Assembly: GCA_032173965.1 (NCBI GenBank)
Contig: JAVUNC010000006.1
Span: 34,939,870-35,003,869, forward strand
Source of the DNA: Sitta carolinensis
Lineage: Eukaryota; Chordata; Aves; Passeriformes; Sittidae
Direction of reading: 5' to 3'
DNA length: 64,000 nt
The notes under the pieces: generated by a model
Databases searched by the model: none
What the model was told of the DNA's origin: nothing
The model's input: the letters and a program-made list of their open reading frames with translations, nothing else
Program-made: the position numbers and the translations under genes
In this document: positions 51,302 through 64,000 of the stretch, piece by piece
Layout: each line of letters begins with the position of its first letter
How positions within the stretch are numbered: position 1 is the first letter of the stretch

Positions 51302-54300
51302 GCCTCCATTCTATTCATTATTCTGTGGTTTTGACCTGACTCATATCAAGGTTAACCATCATGATGTGGGAAGGGAAAAGGCATGTCTGTTAACATGTTT
51401 GCTCTGCTGCAGTTTAATAAGCCTGAAGGTAAAAAATGAAAGTGTTGCTTTTGCACCATTTTCCTACCGATGAAAATAGAAAACATCAAAGTATCAAAGA
51501 ACAAAAAAAAGTGTAGGAATGGGCTGTGCTAGTAAATGAGGCAGGGAGGGGGTTAAAAGACTGATTTGTAGACAAGGAATAATCTGAACTTCTGCCTTTT
51601 GAGTACAGTGGCACTAGGTTTTAGGCATTCCATCTTCACTAGGAACAGTTAAATGGGAAAAAGCAGTGGAGGATGCTGAGGCAGAAATAGAATGGGCCAA
51701 AAACTAGCATATTGAATGGTAATACAATACAAAAATAGTTCTATTTTACATGTAGTAACTTTAAATTAAAAGAAGAACTTCTAAATTCCTTCCTGGTGAG
51801 ATAACATAGCTATGGTTGTATCATAGGCATCTTAAGTGCCTCTCTCTAGGCATCTGTGCTGGAAAATTCAAGCTGTGGTTGCTTTGAACTCCTTTAGCTG
51901 CTATTTTCTTTAAAACCTTATAGTATGGCTGTAAAGGTAAATATCCTTTTGCACAACCAAGAGGGCACTATGTTACCCTGATTTTTATTTAATTGGAAGG
52001 GGATGGATTTGAAGGGTTTGATGAAACCAGATCAAAGTTGAAAATAATATCAAAATAATATGAATTACTATAAATCACTTTCTCTCTCTCTTAAATGAAC
52101 TCTTATCAGAGATCACAACATATAGAAGAGCAGCTGGCTTTCTCAGGTACATGACTGATTTTAATTATTTTTTGTGAATTCTAGAATAAAGAGTCTGCTA
52201 CCTGAAGGCTATCCTCTGCATTGCTTGTATGTAATCTCATGCTAAATATTTCATGCCTACCATTTTGCCACTTCACATGTCTGTGCAAGACAGATTCTGA
52301 TCTATACAGGTAGCATGCAAAGCAAAATTTGGCTTGAAGTACGTCTTGACAATATGTAATTCCACAAAGTGATAAATTGTAGGTTATTTTTTCACTGAAA
52401 GAACTAGGTGCTGTTTACAGATTTGCTGTTCACTGTTGAAGACTCTGCTGACAAGGGGCATGAATCTAAAATGCAGCAAACAGAATTGTCATGAGATTCG
52501 TACCACTATTGGTATCATCTTTATGAAAAGAAGTTTTGTATTTGAGAGCAATGCTGGCCAAAACAACAGCAGGCTCACACTGCAAGGGGAGATATTGCAG
52601 CTGTAGTAGAATTCCAGGTCCTGTCTGGTACCTCGGGATGGACCCTTGGTGAATGAGAGGCCAAGCGCTGAAACTTCAGACTGTAGGGTGAAGCACCAGA
52701 TGTGTAGTGAGACCGCAGTTGTTTGTTAGGAGGAACTTTGTCTGCTGGCAATTCTTGTCATTATTTTCTTACCACTCTCCAGTGTTGCCTGTTTGAGACT
52801 TTGACTTACTCTTACTTCTTCGTACCACACCTGCAATCCTTCCTTTTCTTCATTGTTTCTTACTTCCCTCTTTCGCAGGGAAGGCTGGATGTCTGATTTC
52901 CAGTGATAGAAAATTAACAGTTCATATATGCAGTCAGTTCACGATTTACTTGAGTTATCAGAAAAAGAAAACCAGAATTCATTCATTTAAATACTTAATT
53001 TTCTATACTCCAAAACTTTGTACGTAGTTATTTTTAACCTGGTTTCCTAGGGAAAGATGCTCCTGCAATCATGTTTCACTAACCACCCACTGTTAATAAC
53101 TTCAGGAGCCTTTGTGTTCATCACAGACTTCTGGTGGAGCAGAGATCTCAGTTCTGAAATCCACAGCTTCATGACAGGTCAGGGAGAAGGGACAGGATCC
53201 AGTTACCAACTGGCGGGGATGCAGCAGTAAGCAAGGTCAGGCCTTACAGCTGCCAATGAAAGAGATCACCCACATGGAAGAGACTTCAGAAGGACGGCAG
53301 TGGGGAAAGGGCCATCAGCATGGGGGCACTGATGGGGACCGACAGACAAAGCCAGAAGTGCCAGTCCCGGCAAAAGCACCCTTCAGTCCCATGCCTTTGG
53401 TGCTGCTCCTCATAGCTACTTCTTGGCTCTTCTTGACACACTGTTCATGAGAACACGTCCAAATTGTGGACAGAAATGCTACAAAAGAATGTCACGGCTG
53501 TTCAGTATGCCTATTTGTGTGGGCTCAGACAGCTGGCCCTCAGCCCTTGACTCACTTGCACACCAGTCCCTCCTTTTTCTTTTCTTCTTGCAGTAGGAAA
53601 ACCCAAAGCACATTTTCCTGGATCCTACTGACAGCACCATTCATGGATGCCTCTAAGCTCTCTTACCTCTGCCAAGGCATTATGGAATAAACTGTCTGGT
53701 TTCTTCAAGAATATACCAACAGAAACAGAGCCTAGGCACCATAGCAGGAGCGGATGGGCTCGAGACATGGCTATGCTTTGGGAGACAGCTGATGGAGATG
53801 CAGTCCTGTGTTGGGAGCAGCTCTTGCTCATGTCTTACATCATTGCAGAAACACTGTGGTACCATTAGCGGTCCAAAGGCTAAGAATGTACCTTTCAACA
53901 GAAACTGGTTGCTTCAATTTTATCTCAGTTCACAGAGTTTGTTACACAAACAAAACCCAAAGTCATCAGGAAATGTGCTTTTTGTAGTAGTGTCCTTTTA
54001 TTCTTTCAGTGGCAAAATTCACATTATACTACAGTGATATCCTCTGAACTAAAACAAAACGAAATACAGGAACAGCCAATAAACAAATGCTGAAGTTGGC
54101 TGTATGAATTACGATAACTATATTCAACTTCCAACAATCTCCTGATTTTATGGTATGAAAAAGAGGGAAGAATTTTGATTTGGTTTGTCTTTCTCAGGCT
54201 TCTTTATCTTTTGTCTTGCTTTTAACATTAGATGGATTATTCCTCTTTAGTTTGAAAACACACTTGCAGTAGGGTGTGTGGATCCAGTCTTGCAAAAAGG

Positions 54301-55024
54301 TACATATTTGGGAATGAAGCTGTTGGGAATTGGTACTTTCAGCATACATAAATGCAGCAGAAATGCTGCTATTGAGGTATCTTCAGACTTGAAGATGAAC
54401 ATAAGTTGGTAACTCTGCTTTTTCTTTGGAAAATGTTGACCTGTCCAGAACACACAGGCACCTTTTATACTGTCTGCTGCTGCTTCAGCTTCAGTTTGAT
54501 GCCCACTACGCTGTTTCTCTGTTTACCGTTTTAGCAATTAAATAATAGAGTAGTAGCCTTTAGAAGAGTGTTTGCAGATATTCACAGAAAAGTAGTACAT
54601 ACTTAAACTAACAGAAAGTCCCTTTTTTAATTCTGAAGTCAGGTGAATTTCTGTTTGGCTTAAGCAGATTTTGAAATCCCGTCTACATCATTTGTATTGT
54701 TAATAAATTACAGGGCTTTATGCTACATCTCATTGCTGGGAATAGATTTGAAATATATAAAGATCAAAAATGCAGATTTTTTAACAGTGGTAATTTTCTG
54801 TCATAATAGCCAAAATAAAGTGCCATGAAGCTATTAGTAGTAAATTAATTTTTTTTGTATGTAATTTGGTATAAGTACTGACAAGCTGAAAACACCCCCA
54901 ACCCCAAACAACAAATGCATACTCATTAGTCATTCAGTTTAGCACAGCACAGAGGCAGCAATCAGCCAGGGTGTGCGTTTTTATGTCTGCTTCAATTGCA
55001 CACTTCATTTATTTGGACATGGCA

Positions 55025-55190
55025 TAGGCGGCTTTCTCTGTCACACGGCATCACTGCACGATTAGCAAGTTGCGCCCCAGGGCAGCTGCGACGCTTTGCT
55101 GGGGCAGATGTTCTTTTCAGCTTATTCAGTGGCCGTTGTGGGGTTGTTTACTGTTGTCATAGATACCTGCATTTCCATAGCAGCCGAGCT
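55025..55190. promoter_or_regulatory. CpG cluster with a forkhead motif upstream of cassette exon B
   Basis: At least eight CpGs occur in about 165 bp, against a CpG-poor background. A TGTTTAC forkhead consensus sits at 55145-55151, about 0.75 kb before exon B. The stretch just upstream (54,905-55,020) has an ATGCAT and homeodomain-type ATTA/TCATT phrases and looks like unique, possibly conserved sequence. Function is inferred from composition only. Confidence 0.25.
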
Positions 55191-55900
55191 GTTGTGTGTG
55201 AAGCAAGTGAATATAGTTATAAAAGGATGATATTTTGTTCTGTCTCTATAACTTACCATCTGTCAGCTGACTGTTCATGATGAATTCAGAAACCAACTTA
55301 AGAATAACAGCAGCCAGCTGATCATTTTTGCTTATATTAAAGTGACAATGGACAAGGATGCAAATAAGTTGGTGCTTCAATGAAATGCTAGTTTCTTTTT
55401 TTTTTCCTTAATTGCAGCAGTTTGTCTTCCAACACTTTCTCAAACTTTGCTGCAATCTTTCTTGACAAATAGAAAAAACCAAGTGTCAGCTTCTGTACTT
55501 GCTCAGGTATTCCTTGTGCTTTCCCACTCCTCAGCTGTCAGCTCATCCCTCTCTTTTGCTTCCAAATTGTGATGTTGCACCTGCTTTCACAGATCCTTTG
55601 TAATGAAATCTAAATACTTTCCACAGAATTAAACAAGGAATTGGTGAGGCTAACAGCAAAGGTATCAAGCACACATGAGTACAAGTATGGCTTGGTGACG
55701 TGGATCACTGCTCTGTTTAATAGTAGCAATGGGATCACATGTAAGTTTGGGGATAAATTTAATGCATAGTCAGCGAGCCCTCTGAGTAGTGAACTCTCAT
55801 ACCTTTTCACTTGGAGACGTGGTCAAACCTGTAGTTTAGCAGTGGGGGTGAGAAGATTAGCCCAGTTGTAAATAATGTATTTATTGGTTGATTTTTCCAG

Positions 55901-55966
55901 ATCCTGACATTGATGCTGCCACTGCCATGATGCTTTTGAATACTCCCCCTGAGATACAAGCAGGTT
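55901..55966 (+). CDS. FOXN3: FOXN3 cassette exon B (66 nt, alternatively spliced in the family)
   Basis: The acceptor is gatttttccag (AG at 55899-55900). The G left over from exon A joins the first two bases AT to give Asp. The frame then reads [13 protein letters not shown], followed by N-T-P-P-E-I-Q-A-G, and ends on a single T that would start the Phe codon of the next exon. Two donors compete: gttgtg at 55964 and the much better gtgagt at 55967. The second gives 66 nt, the frame-neutral size expected from the 22-residue difference between FOXN3 long and short isoforms. Skipping would join Q directly to V-P-P-G, assuming the next exon starts TC as in human. The segment is acidic and hydrophobic with Met-Met-Leu-Leu, so it could be a short interaction motif. 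That role is inference. Confidence 0.95.
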
Positions 55967-55972
55967 GTGAGT
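55964..55972 (+). promoter_or_regulatory. FOXN3: Overlapping splice donors at the end of cassette exon B
   Basis: The sequence GCAG/gtt/gtgagt offers two GT sites three bases apart. The distal one (gtgagt, 55967) matches the consensus intron start much better and gives the 66-nt exon expected from known isoforms. The proximal one (gttgtg, 55964) would give a 63-nt exon, also in frame but one codon shorter. I call the distal donor the main site. Confidence 0.75.
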
Positions 55973-58900
55973 AGATATTTCTATAGCATATAGCAACATA
56001 GACGTGTAAAATTAATACTCTCTTTTATAAGTATACAGCATACCAGATAAAAAGGATGTAATAAAGAAATAAAAGTTCCCTTGTAGAGCCTTGCACTTCT
56101 TGACGCTTACATGAGTATAATTTTGTGGTTCATATTCCATTCTTTGTTACATGAACAATATTAATCCCTGATCTCTAATGTAAAAGAGAGGTTATTGTTA
56201 TTCATGACATACATTCAAATGAGTAACATACTATTATCCATACTGATAGAAAGACCTGGGGCAACAGCCAGGAGAAAGGTAGGAAGAGAGAAAGAGAGCA
56301 AGAGAGTGAAGGGTACATGGCATATGTTTCTGTTTTCATTTTGTTTTGGTTTGACTCCTATCGTGTAAGTTTCCACAGCCATCTGGATACTTTCCATTCA
56401 CTTGGGCACTGTTTCAGTTCCTTCCTTGCACACATCCTGCTCGTTTTAGATTTTTTTTTGCTCTGACTGATGCAAGGCAATAGGCAGGCAACAAGCAGCA
56501 AAGAGCGGTCTCATTTCCTGCCAGTACTGTCCTCCCTGTTCTGTGATCAGACCTAAGGTTGTAATGCTGTGTAGTAATGGAGCACTGAAGAGACCTGGCC
56601 CCCACTGAACTGGGCTGTGCAAATACTGCAGGAACCATCCTGCCCCACAGAGCTTGCAGTGAAGGTATTACAGGAATCCATAGTGGAATACAGCTGCACA
56701 AAAACAGGGAATACAAGAAAACAAACATGCTAGTCAGCAAGCATGGTAGAAATGCCAAGTGACAGTCAGCTCTGAAAAATAAAGGCAGAAGTTAAAATAG
56801 AAACCATTACGAAGACTGTCTACCATCACTGCTATTGTTCCAGCCTGGGCAACCAACTCCAAATTCCAGGGGAAGCCTTGATTTGCACTTTGATACTCTG
56901 CCTGGGGAAGAGAGTCAATTACCATCAAAGCATTTTCCCAAGCAGCTGAGGAAAGCTATTGTCAGCCTGCTTTGTGACCCTGCCAGAAGGAATGCTTCTT
57001 GAGAAGCCTCTCTCAGGGGAGCATGATGTACAAAAAACTGTTCTGGAAAGAGAAGAGTGGTCCTTGCCCTCCTCTCCTGAGCAGCTTTCAGGAACTGTGA
57101 ATGGTAGAAGGGTGATCAACATGCTGCAGATTTTTGTCATGTGCACGTGCTTGCCAACATTGCAGTGCAAGTGATTTGAAGACTTGTGCTCTGTCATTAC
57201 ATGGGCATCATAGTTGAATAGTTTTGGCTTATTACTATTTTACGTTGTAGAGGTCACTCTGAGGAAGGAAATTCTAGCCACCTATGATTTTGGCATATCT
57301 CCCCATCCTGTGTCACCTTCCCAGTGGGCTCTTGTTGTGAGGATGTCAAAAGTGACTTGGAGATTAAAGGAAAAAAAATTATTTTTTGTCCTCATTGACA
57401 GTGCTCCTTCCTTGATATCCATGAGTAACAAAACCTTCCTCTGTGCCCTTAAACTCAAAGGCAGGGTTTGCTCAGAAGTTCATGAATCACTGATAGAATT
57501 GCCAGGAGGAAAGGCCAGAAGTTTTTACCCTCTAAATTACAAAGTAGAAATATTTTGGCAGGGTTATGAAGGGATATCTTAAAGAAGTAAATCACCCTAC
57601 CCTATCAATTGCAGTTGTGTCTTGGTTATGTGCCACGTTAGGAAAACCTTAGGCAGCTTAAAGCAAATTAATTGCTACTTTACTTTAAGAAGCAAATGCA
57701 TGAAAAAAAGTCATTAAAACATACAATTAGTTTTCAAATAAAAGGGAGGTCGGCTATAGAAGTTTTGCTGCAATGTTGAACATCATCTGGAAGTTCACAG
57801 TTCATTATCTGTTGTCAGTCGCTGCAGTGGTCTGTAAATCAGCCTGGGAATGACTAGGGTGGTAAGTGTGCTGATACTGTTTAATCCCTTGAAGACTGAG
57901 AATTCCCTTCTTGATGTTAGACTGTGGTGTCAAGTATGTGCATAAGGGCTGCAAAATGTTCTATCTTCTGAAGACAGTACTTGGAGAGTGAAGGACATAG
58001 TTCATAGTTTGGCCGCAGGTTTTAATACCTGTAAGAAACCTTCTTTTGGTCTGAAAGTCTGACTCTGAACATGCCACTTACTGACACGGCAAAGAGTCAG
58101 CTGGAGGCAGAACCTGAGGTCATTTCACCTTGTAACAACTTTACAACTCAGAAAGTTTAAAACTCTGGTCCATTAAGACCTTTGGCTGTCCTACAGACAT
58201 TTAACCATTGTAGTTACAACTGGATACCTCCAAGGCAGGTTGTGACAGTATATGGATTCAATTTCTACGGATGGTTACCTGCTTTTCAAGGAGTGTAAAA
58301 ATCCATGTTCATCTAGGTAGTGAGGGTACTAAAAGCATCTTTAGATTGAAGTTAGCTCCAGCAATTATTCAACGTCTTATGGAAATTTATACTGTTAATA
58401 TGGCCTGTCAGAAGGGAATCCCATCTGTGTGATATTAGAAAATCTAGAGTAACCTATTCCTGCTTTGTAACAGATTGATTAATTAGTTTTACAGTTTTAA
58501 ATGACCATTTGAAATTCCACACCCATATGTGAAACACTGCTAGCATTCGCAAATGAATTCTAAAATCAGCTTTTGCTTTTATATGAAATCTTGAAATGGT
58601 GTCTGACAAACATTGCTTACCATTTACTCCAATTCCACCATCCTTTAGTTTTCATATAGAAAAACAAAAAGACATAGTAAAAGAGTAAAATACAGTTATT
58701 AAGATTATTTTGTGTTTGTGTAGGTTTTACTGTATAGACATGTAAAACTGATTGTTCACATTGCTGCTAATGGTTAGGAATATGCAATTACAGTTAGAGT
58801 GTTATCATCAGAAATCAGTTTCTCAATTATTAACGCTTTGCAGTATATTCACAGACCAAATACTTATTGATTGTAGCTAAGGGCAGAAGTTCGAAGTAGC

Positions 58901-61900
58901 CAGCTCTGTACAAGTTTCTACTGAAACCTGCAATCAAACTGTCACCAGGAGTTAAAGCATGAAAAATACTGTGATATGCTAAGAGAGGGCATGTAGGAAC
59001 ATAGATTTAAGACTTTTTGCTTCAGTTCATTGAAGTCCTTGTGTTTCATCAGGTTTTGTACATTTGTGTTTGAAAAGAAACAGCAATTGAAACACCTGTT
59101 TCCTTTAGAAGCAGCTATCACATGTTACAAATACTAGGGATTTTTATTAGTAGTCGGTTCATGAGTTAATTTCAAAATACTTGACTTGCATTAAAAACTG
59201 TATCTTGACCTGCAAGGCACTGAGTTCTGTCTGGGCCATCCAAGTTGCATCAGATTTTTGGACCTGTTTCCCTCATGTGAATCTAATTTGGAGAGAGGAC
59301 AGAAGAAAACAGGATGGTGAGCAAATGGTAGAGCTCAGTTTAGAACTCAGGGGTGCTAAATCAATGAAGTCCATGAGTTAGTTTTGTACAGTTGCTTTTT
59401 TGTACAAAAATTCTTCAATTCTTACCAATGCCTTGAAAGTGAATATTAACTAGCTGTCATTCCAGCCTAGTACTCCCTACTCCTAAGAGTGTGGCGTGCT
59501 GGGCATGTCATTGACTTTTGCCAGACCGTGATGTTTTGCCATGATTAAAATGAAGAGAGGTTTTGGTGCTTTTGCAGTGTGTTTGAGTTCCTGAGATTCA
59601 AGTCACTGGAAAAATGTAAGTAGCAACACTTCCTTAGTCGGTGAGGTCATTCTGAACTTTGAGCCACTTGCTTTTCTGGAGGAACAAATAAAGAAGGGAC
59701 TGCATTAGTGTATGGCTGCTACTGCTAGTGAACAGTGCTGTGGTCAGAGGGATTGTCCTGGAAATAGCGACTTAATTCAAGAAATTCCTCTGTGCTATTA
59801 CACATAGCTTCAAATTCATGCCTAGTGCTTTCCCCTTTGCTGTATAACTTGAGATTTGCACACAAATGCAAGTAGATTGCTCAACCTAAAGCTTAATACT
59901 GCAAGCAGCTATTAAAGGGTGCTCACAGAAAGTGTTTGGATAGAAACCGGGGAACAGAGTCTTCCCAGCTCTGACATCCATCTTCTGGTTTCAGTACTGC
60001 TCATCACTATTCAGTTTGGGTTGGCTAGAAAGGGGTGGCCTTCAGGAAACTTAGCAACACTGGTTTTGTGGGTGGTTCCTTATAGGAGACTGAAGTGCTA
60101 TGGTAGAGATTTTTAGGAAGATAGGAGTATGGAGTTTTGCTGGGTGCTTCTTAAAAAATAGGTTTTCCAGATTGAAGCCAGCATCTCTCTGATTTGAAAG
60201 TCTTTATTAATCATCTTGAAATATATAAATCCCAGACTAGGTATATATATTGTAAGTTTGGTGGGAGGAGAGGTAGTTCCTTAAAGAGACCTACTTTACC
60301 TCTATACTTCTAACATTGTATCCCAATGAAATTCACTTTTTAAACTAATGCGAGTGGATTGTATATGAGCAAGATACATATACAGGAATCAAGACCAAAA
60401 AATTGCCTTAATGACAGTCAGAAATTCTCCAAATAGGATAAAATAGAACATGCTGTTTTGTTGGGACATTTTTATTGTACGTGAAACATGATAGCTGTAA
60501 TGTTCAATTTGTACTGCTTATGGTCAAGTCACTTATTATAACTAAGACAGCTTCCAGCCTAACTTTGAGAAACAGAAAATGATAAATCATTGAGAGTAAA
60601 ATGTTTCATAAAGCTATATTTGTTTACAATTTTGTATCAAAGCAAAAAATGAGGAAAAGACATTTTCATAATGATCAAACTTCCTGTTGCTAGATTTTGT
60701 TTTGGTTTGTTTTACTTTGGTGTTTAATGTTAAGCTATTAAAGAGATTAAATGAATTTGGAAAGAAAGCTTACTTTTATGAAATACTTTCTACTTTATCC
60801 ATACTCCTCAGAATATTTTTAGAAAAAGTGTGAGTGTGATAGGATTATCAGGATACATTTGTCTCCCCACCTCAGTTTTTGTTTAGAATAAATGGCTTGT
60901 TGGATGCATCCTGGATTCGCGATTTGTAAGGACTACAGAGTATGAAATTTAAGAGCTATAAAATTGTCCATGAGCAGTAAAATTCAAGTTGGGCAGATGT
61001 CATGAAATTTATGCCTGGGATAAGATAGCTGAATAAAGTTAAACATTTGGCAGAAAACAGTTGCTTTTGGCAACTTTTGATGTCCCCTCCACTATACATC
61101 ATCAGCAACTTCCTACTTTCAGTTCTTGTAGCCTGATATAAAGAATTCTGCTAAACACTATACTGAGAGAGAGCTTGGCAGAAAAGAGCTGAAGCTGACA
61201 GATCTTAGCTGAAACTCAGTACCCTTTGTCTATAATGATTTCTTCTGTGCTACAAAAGCTGGGTCAGGGGAGAGAGCCCTGATATCAATGCATGTGCCAT
61301 AGGATGACAGAAAAGGCAAAGAACCAGCCTACAGGATACACTCACACATTCCACTTCTTTAAATGCATTTTTCAGTAAATACTATTAATTCTTCCGTACT
61401 AAGTATTGGCTACCTTGAGCTAGACAGCTTAATGAAGTGTATGTTTGTTTTCCAGATCACACAAAGAATATGTTTTTTATCCAGTTCATCGTCTTGATTG
61501 ACAACAAATCTCACTCCTTGCTTATACTTCATTTAACTTTAACGTGCCAACGTTTAACCAAGAAGTTAGTTTCCTTTTTTAGTGAGCTGTTGAGGTGTCA
61601 GTGTGTCTGGTGACTGACTATCCATTACTTCCTCCTTCTTTTGTGTTTCAATTTTACCAAGTTACTACATTGTTTGTTTGACAATCAAATCTTCAGGGAA
61701 GGACCCAGTCTGACATGTTTTTTCTGACACTGTTATGAAGATCTTGGATGAGGTGGTTATCTCAGCCAGAATCAGACTTGCTTCACCTGCACACACCTGC
61801 AAGTAAGAGGTCAGGTATGCAGTCTGTTGAGAGACGTGATGAAAGTCAATAGTTGGAATAGTCTACTCAGCTAATGAGCACACAAGAGCATGCTCTGGAT

Positions 61901-64000
61901 TAAAATAGTCCTTCACTGGCTGTGGAGTGACCACATAGCCCTCTACTTACTTTCCACCTGAGTACAGCCTACAAAACAACACTGGGTTTTTTGAAGGGCT
62001 TCTGTTGGATCCTTTTAACACTATGTGAACATAGTGCCGTGATGAATTCAGATTATGGTATGTTCTCCTACATGTCATTCATTTCATTGTCTGTTAAACT
62101 ATTGCATGAAAGTTCATTACAAAAGGAATTTGGAGAATTTCAGAGGTGTAGTCTTGATTTTTGACCTAGGGGTGCATTGCTTCCTTCCAGAGTCAGCCAG
62201 TGGAGACTCAGCTGACTGAGTCTGCTCAGGCTGTGAAATTTCACCATACCAGCGTAAGATGCAAAGAATAATTTCCCCATTCATACAGCAGATTAGGGGC
62301 AGATTCTTTGTACACAGTTTAACTCTGCTCCAATGAAAATGTTTCCTGAGAGCAGAGTAGACCCTTGAAAGCATAGCAGTGATGAAAGTTGAAAGGTGAA
62401 TAATGATTTTGTCATTTCAGTCTCTGTTTCACTGGGAACATTTTGTGAAAAAGGAAACCTTCATCAAAGAGATGCACAGGTCTTGCATGGTTTTCTTCAG
62501 CTGAGTTTCTCAGACATAAATGGCTTTTGACACGTGCACAGAAAAGGTGTAAATTACGTTTCACACTTCTGCCTAGGAATTGGGAACCTGTAACCTGTCT
62601 GTACTGTTGGTTAAACAAGCATTAGAACAGAGGGGTCAGGACTGTAAGGTGTTAGTCCAGATTGGCATTGATTGATGATATGGTTTGGAGTAAATTATTT
62701 TACCTCCACACCTTGACTCTTCAATCTAAAACATAAATATCTCACCTCAAAGTATGGGTTTGAAACGTAATTAAAGTTTACAAGGTGTATACAAATACAC
62801 AAATACATAAATGTATCTTTGGAATAAAAACACCGTGTAATTTCCAGTAAATAATCCATAACCCTTCAAAAGCACCAAGATGTAGGAATAATTCCTTGAA
62901 TATAAGTAACTGTCATACAGCCTGCACAAAGGCTGGAAGACTCTGTGGGTGCTGGGGACAGTGTAGTGTAATAGTAGTTTATGTGCATAATCTTTTTTAA
63001 ATTAAGTAATTAATATTATTTTTTGCAAGGATCAGTTTTGATGCTTTAAATGCTGCAAGTAGAGATGAATGAGCAAGAAACATCAATCTTACCATGACAC
63101 ATTGGTAATGTGGATAACTAGAAACTAATACCTTTTACTACTGAAATATTTTAATCCTGCTTTTCATTTTAGGCTTAGAGTGCTATGGAAGCTGATTTAC
63201 CAGCAACTTGGGTTGTTGGGGCTTTTTTTCTTTATGGTTCCATGTATTTCCTGAAAGGATACACTACAGTGTCTTTCTTCATTGATCCCTTGCATACAAA
63301 CTTTCTGTTTGTCTGTCTGAGTGATGTAATGATTTTTCTGAATCATAATTAAGAGAGTCCAAGGAAACGAAACAAAAATCAGTAGCAATAACACTGCTGT
63401 TGCAGGCTGAAATAGTTATTGAATCCTGAGTGATGATTTCATTCTACAGAGCTGTGATGTACTTGAAAGAAAAGTTAGAATCACGGAATCATGGTTAAGG
63501 CCTCTTCTGGCCTGAAGAGTCTTGTTGAAGCCTTTCAGTGAGTGGTGTCACAAGGCACAGACTGGCCATGATTGAAGTGAATTTCGTAGTCAGGACAAGA
63601 GACCAAGTTGTCTTTTAGGGGATATTTTCGTAAGACAGCAAACTTCTGTGTTTTCTTTTTTTACAAATATTTGTTATTTCTTGAAGGGAATATTTGGAGA
63701 GAGTGAGAGTGTGTGTGTATTTGTGTTTTTACATGGGAATGTTTTAAATGTGAAGCTTTTGAAGAGAACGTGTCCTGGATAGTACTCCATGGCTTACAAA
63801 CCTGCAAAGGGTCAAGGAAAATGAAGGATGGGTTCCAGTGAGAGTGTCAATGTATAGAAATCCTAAGTTGTGAGACTTGACAGTGTATTTGATGTGTGTA
63901 TATATAGGTATAGATACGTACATAGGAGTGCAGGGAAAAAAGGAAACTCAGAAGAGATACAGAAGAAAAGACAGGAAGCTAATTTTTGAGAATTGGTGAG
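55967..64000 (+). other. FOXN3: FOXN3 intron downstream of exon B (5' part)
   Basis: The intron begins with donor gtgagt. No exon continuing F-P-P-G-V-I-Q was found before 64000, so it is at least 8 kb long. It is unique AT-rich sequence with a probable CR1 remnant near 63.48 kb and a short GT repeat near 63.71 kb. A 122-codon open frame at 57214-57582 has no recognisable family and no splice or promoter context. Confidence 0.85.
63478..63530 (-). mobile_element. Probable CR1 LINE remnant (3' end, degraded)
   Basis: The phrase agaatcacggaatcatgg followed by ttaagg resembles the reverse complement of CR1 3' ends, where an AATCA(C/T)AGAATCAT microsatellite is followed by a conserved TTAAGG/GGTTGGAA region. 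Similarity fades within about 50 bp, so this is a short, old, truncated copy. CR1 is the dominant retroposon of birds and other sauropsids. Confidence 0.45.

Larger units (their letters stand above)
11230..55900 (+). other. FOXN3: FOXN3 intron between exons A and B (complete, 44,671 nt)
   Basis: The intron runs from gtaggt after exon A to ttttccag before exon B. It is phase 1 at both joins. Most of it is featureless AT-rich DNA in which I see no gene. Items that stand out are listed separately: hairpins and palindromes (12.3, 16.2, 21.3, 23.0 kb), the UGCAUG run (15.5 kb), a pyrimidine tract (16.7 kb), G/T-rich tracts (20.2, 23.1, 24.8, 39.2 kb), a CpG patch with promoter-type motifs (36.7-37.0 kb), a possible poison exon (50.0 kb), A/T homopolymers, and a CpG cluster just upstream of exon B (55.0 kb). 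Confidence 0.9.
1..64000 (+). other. FOXN3: FOXN3 locus, internal part of gene (two exons and three introns or intron parts)
   Basis: The two recognisable exons are both on the + strand and encode consecutive parts of forkhead box N3, so the whole window is taken as FOXN3 transcribed sequence. The gene starts before position 1 and ends after 64000. Neither the forkhead-domain exons nor the next downstream exon (expected to continue F-P-P-G-V-I-Q) was found here. FOXN3 is a nuclear forkhead protein known mainly as a transcriptional repressor linked to checkpoint control, craniofacial development and metabolism. That function comes from family knowledge and cannot be read from these exons. The match is to protein sequence recalled from memory. 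Confidence 0.93.

Noticed and set aside
52110..52146. 37-nt segment between tcttatcag and gtacatg that could follow the previous one
   Set aside because: It contains an in-frame TAG when joined to the preceding candidate, is very short and has no homology I recognise.
57214..57582. 122-codon + strand open frame just after exon B
   Set aside because: No recognisable family. It lies inside the intron with no acceptor or promoter, and the peptide is not FOXN3-like.

Overview
The window is vertebrate nuclear DNA from the interior of one large gene, and nearly all of it is intron. Two short exons on the + strand can be read with confidence, and together they identify FOXN3 (checkpoint suppressor 1, a forkhead transcriptional repressor). 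Exon A (11165-11229) encodes [13 protein letters not shown]..., and exon B (55901-55966) encodes [13 protein letters not shown].... These are consecutive segments of FOXN3 just C-terminal to its forkhead domain. The reading phase is continuous across the 44.7 kb intron between them. Exon B is 66 nt, a multiple of three, and matches the segment that separates the long and short FOXN3 isoforms (about 490 and 468 residues in human, from memory).

Layout: 1-11164 is the 3' part of the intron upstream of exon A. 11230-55900 is the complete intron between A and B. 55967-64000 is the 5' part of the next intron. The forkhead domain and the C-terminal exons lie outside the window. No second protein-coding gene, tRNA, rRNA or CRISPR array was found. 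The many short open frames lack codon structure, family motifs and splice context and look like chance.

The sequence suggests a sauropsid, most likely a bird. It is AT-rich and poor in interspersed repeats, with no Alu- or L1-like sequence seen. It has probable CR1 remnants, and a solitary retroviral LTR (9269-9682, minus strand) whose end and poly(A) region resemble avian ERV LTRs. The species cannot be fixed from this sequence.

The remaining signals are candidate regulatory or structural elements inside the introns. They include a CpG-enriched patch with RFX X-box, ATTGG and YY1-like motifs near 36.7-37.0 kb, and a CpG cluster with a forkhead motif about 0.75 kb upstream of the cassette exon. 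There is also a perfect 18-bp palindrome centred on a myogenic-type E-box, a 15-bp-stem hairpin, a run of overlapping UGCAUG (RBFOX-type) motifs, G/T-rich tracts that could form G-quadruplexes, a possible poison exon, and several simple repeats. I found no convincing undescribed system. The best leads are the intragenic CpG patch and the regulation of the cassette exon.
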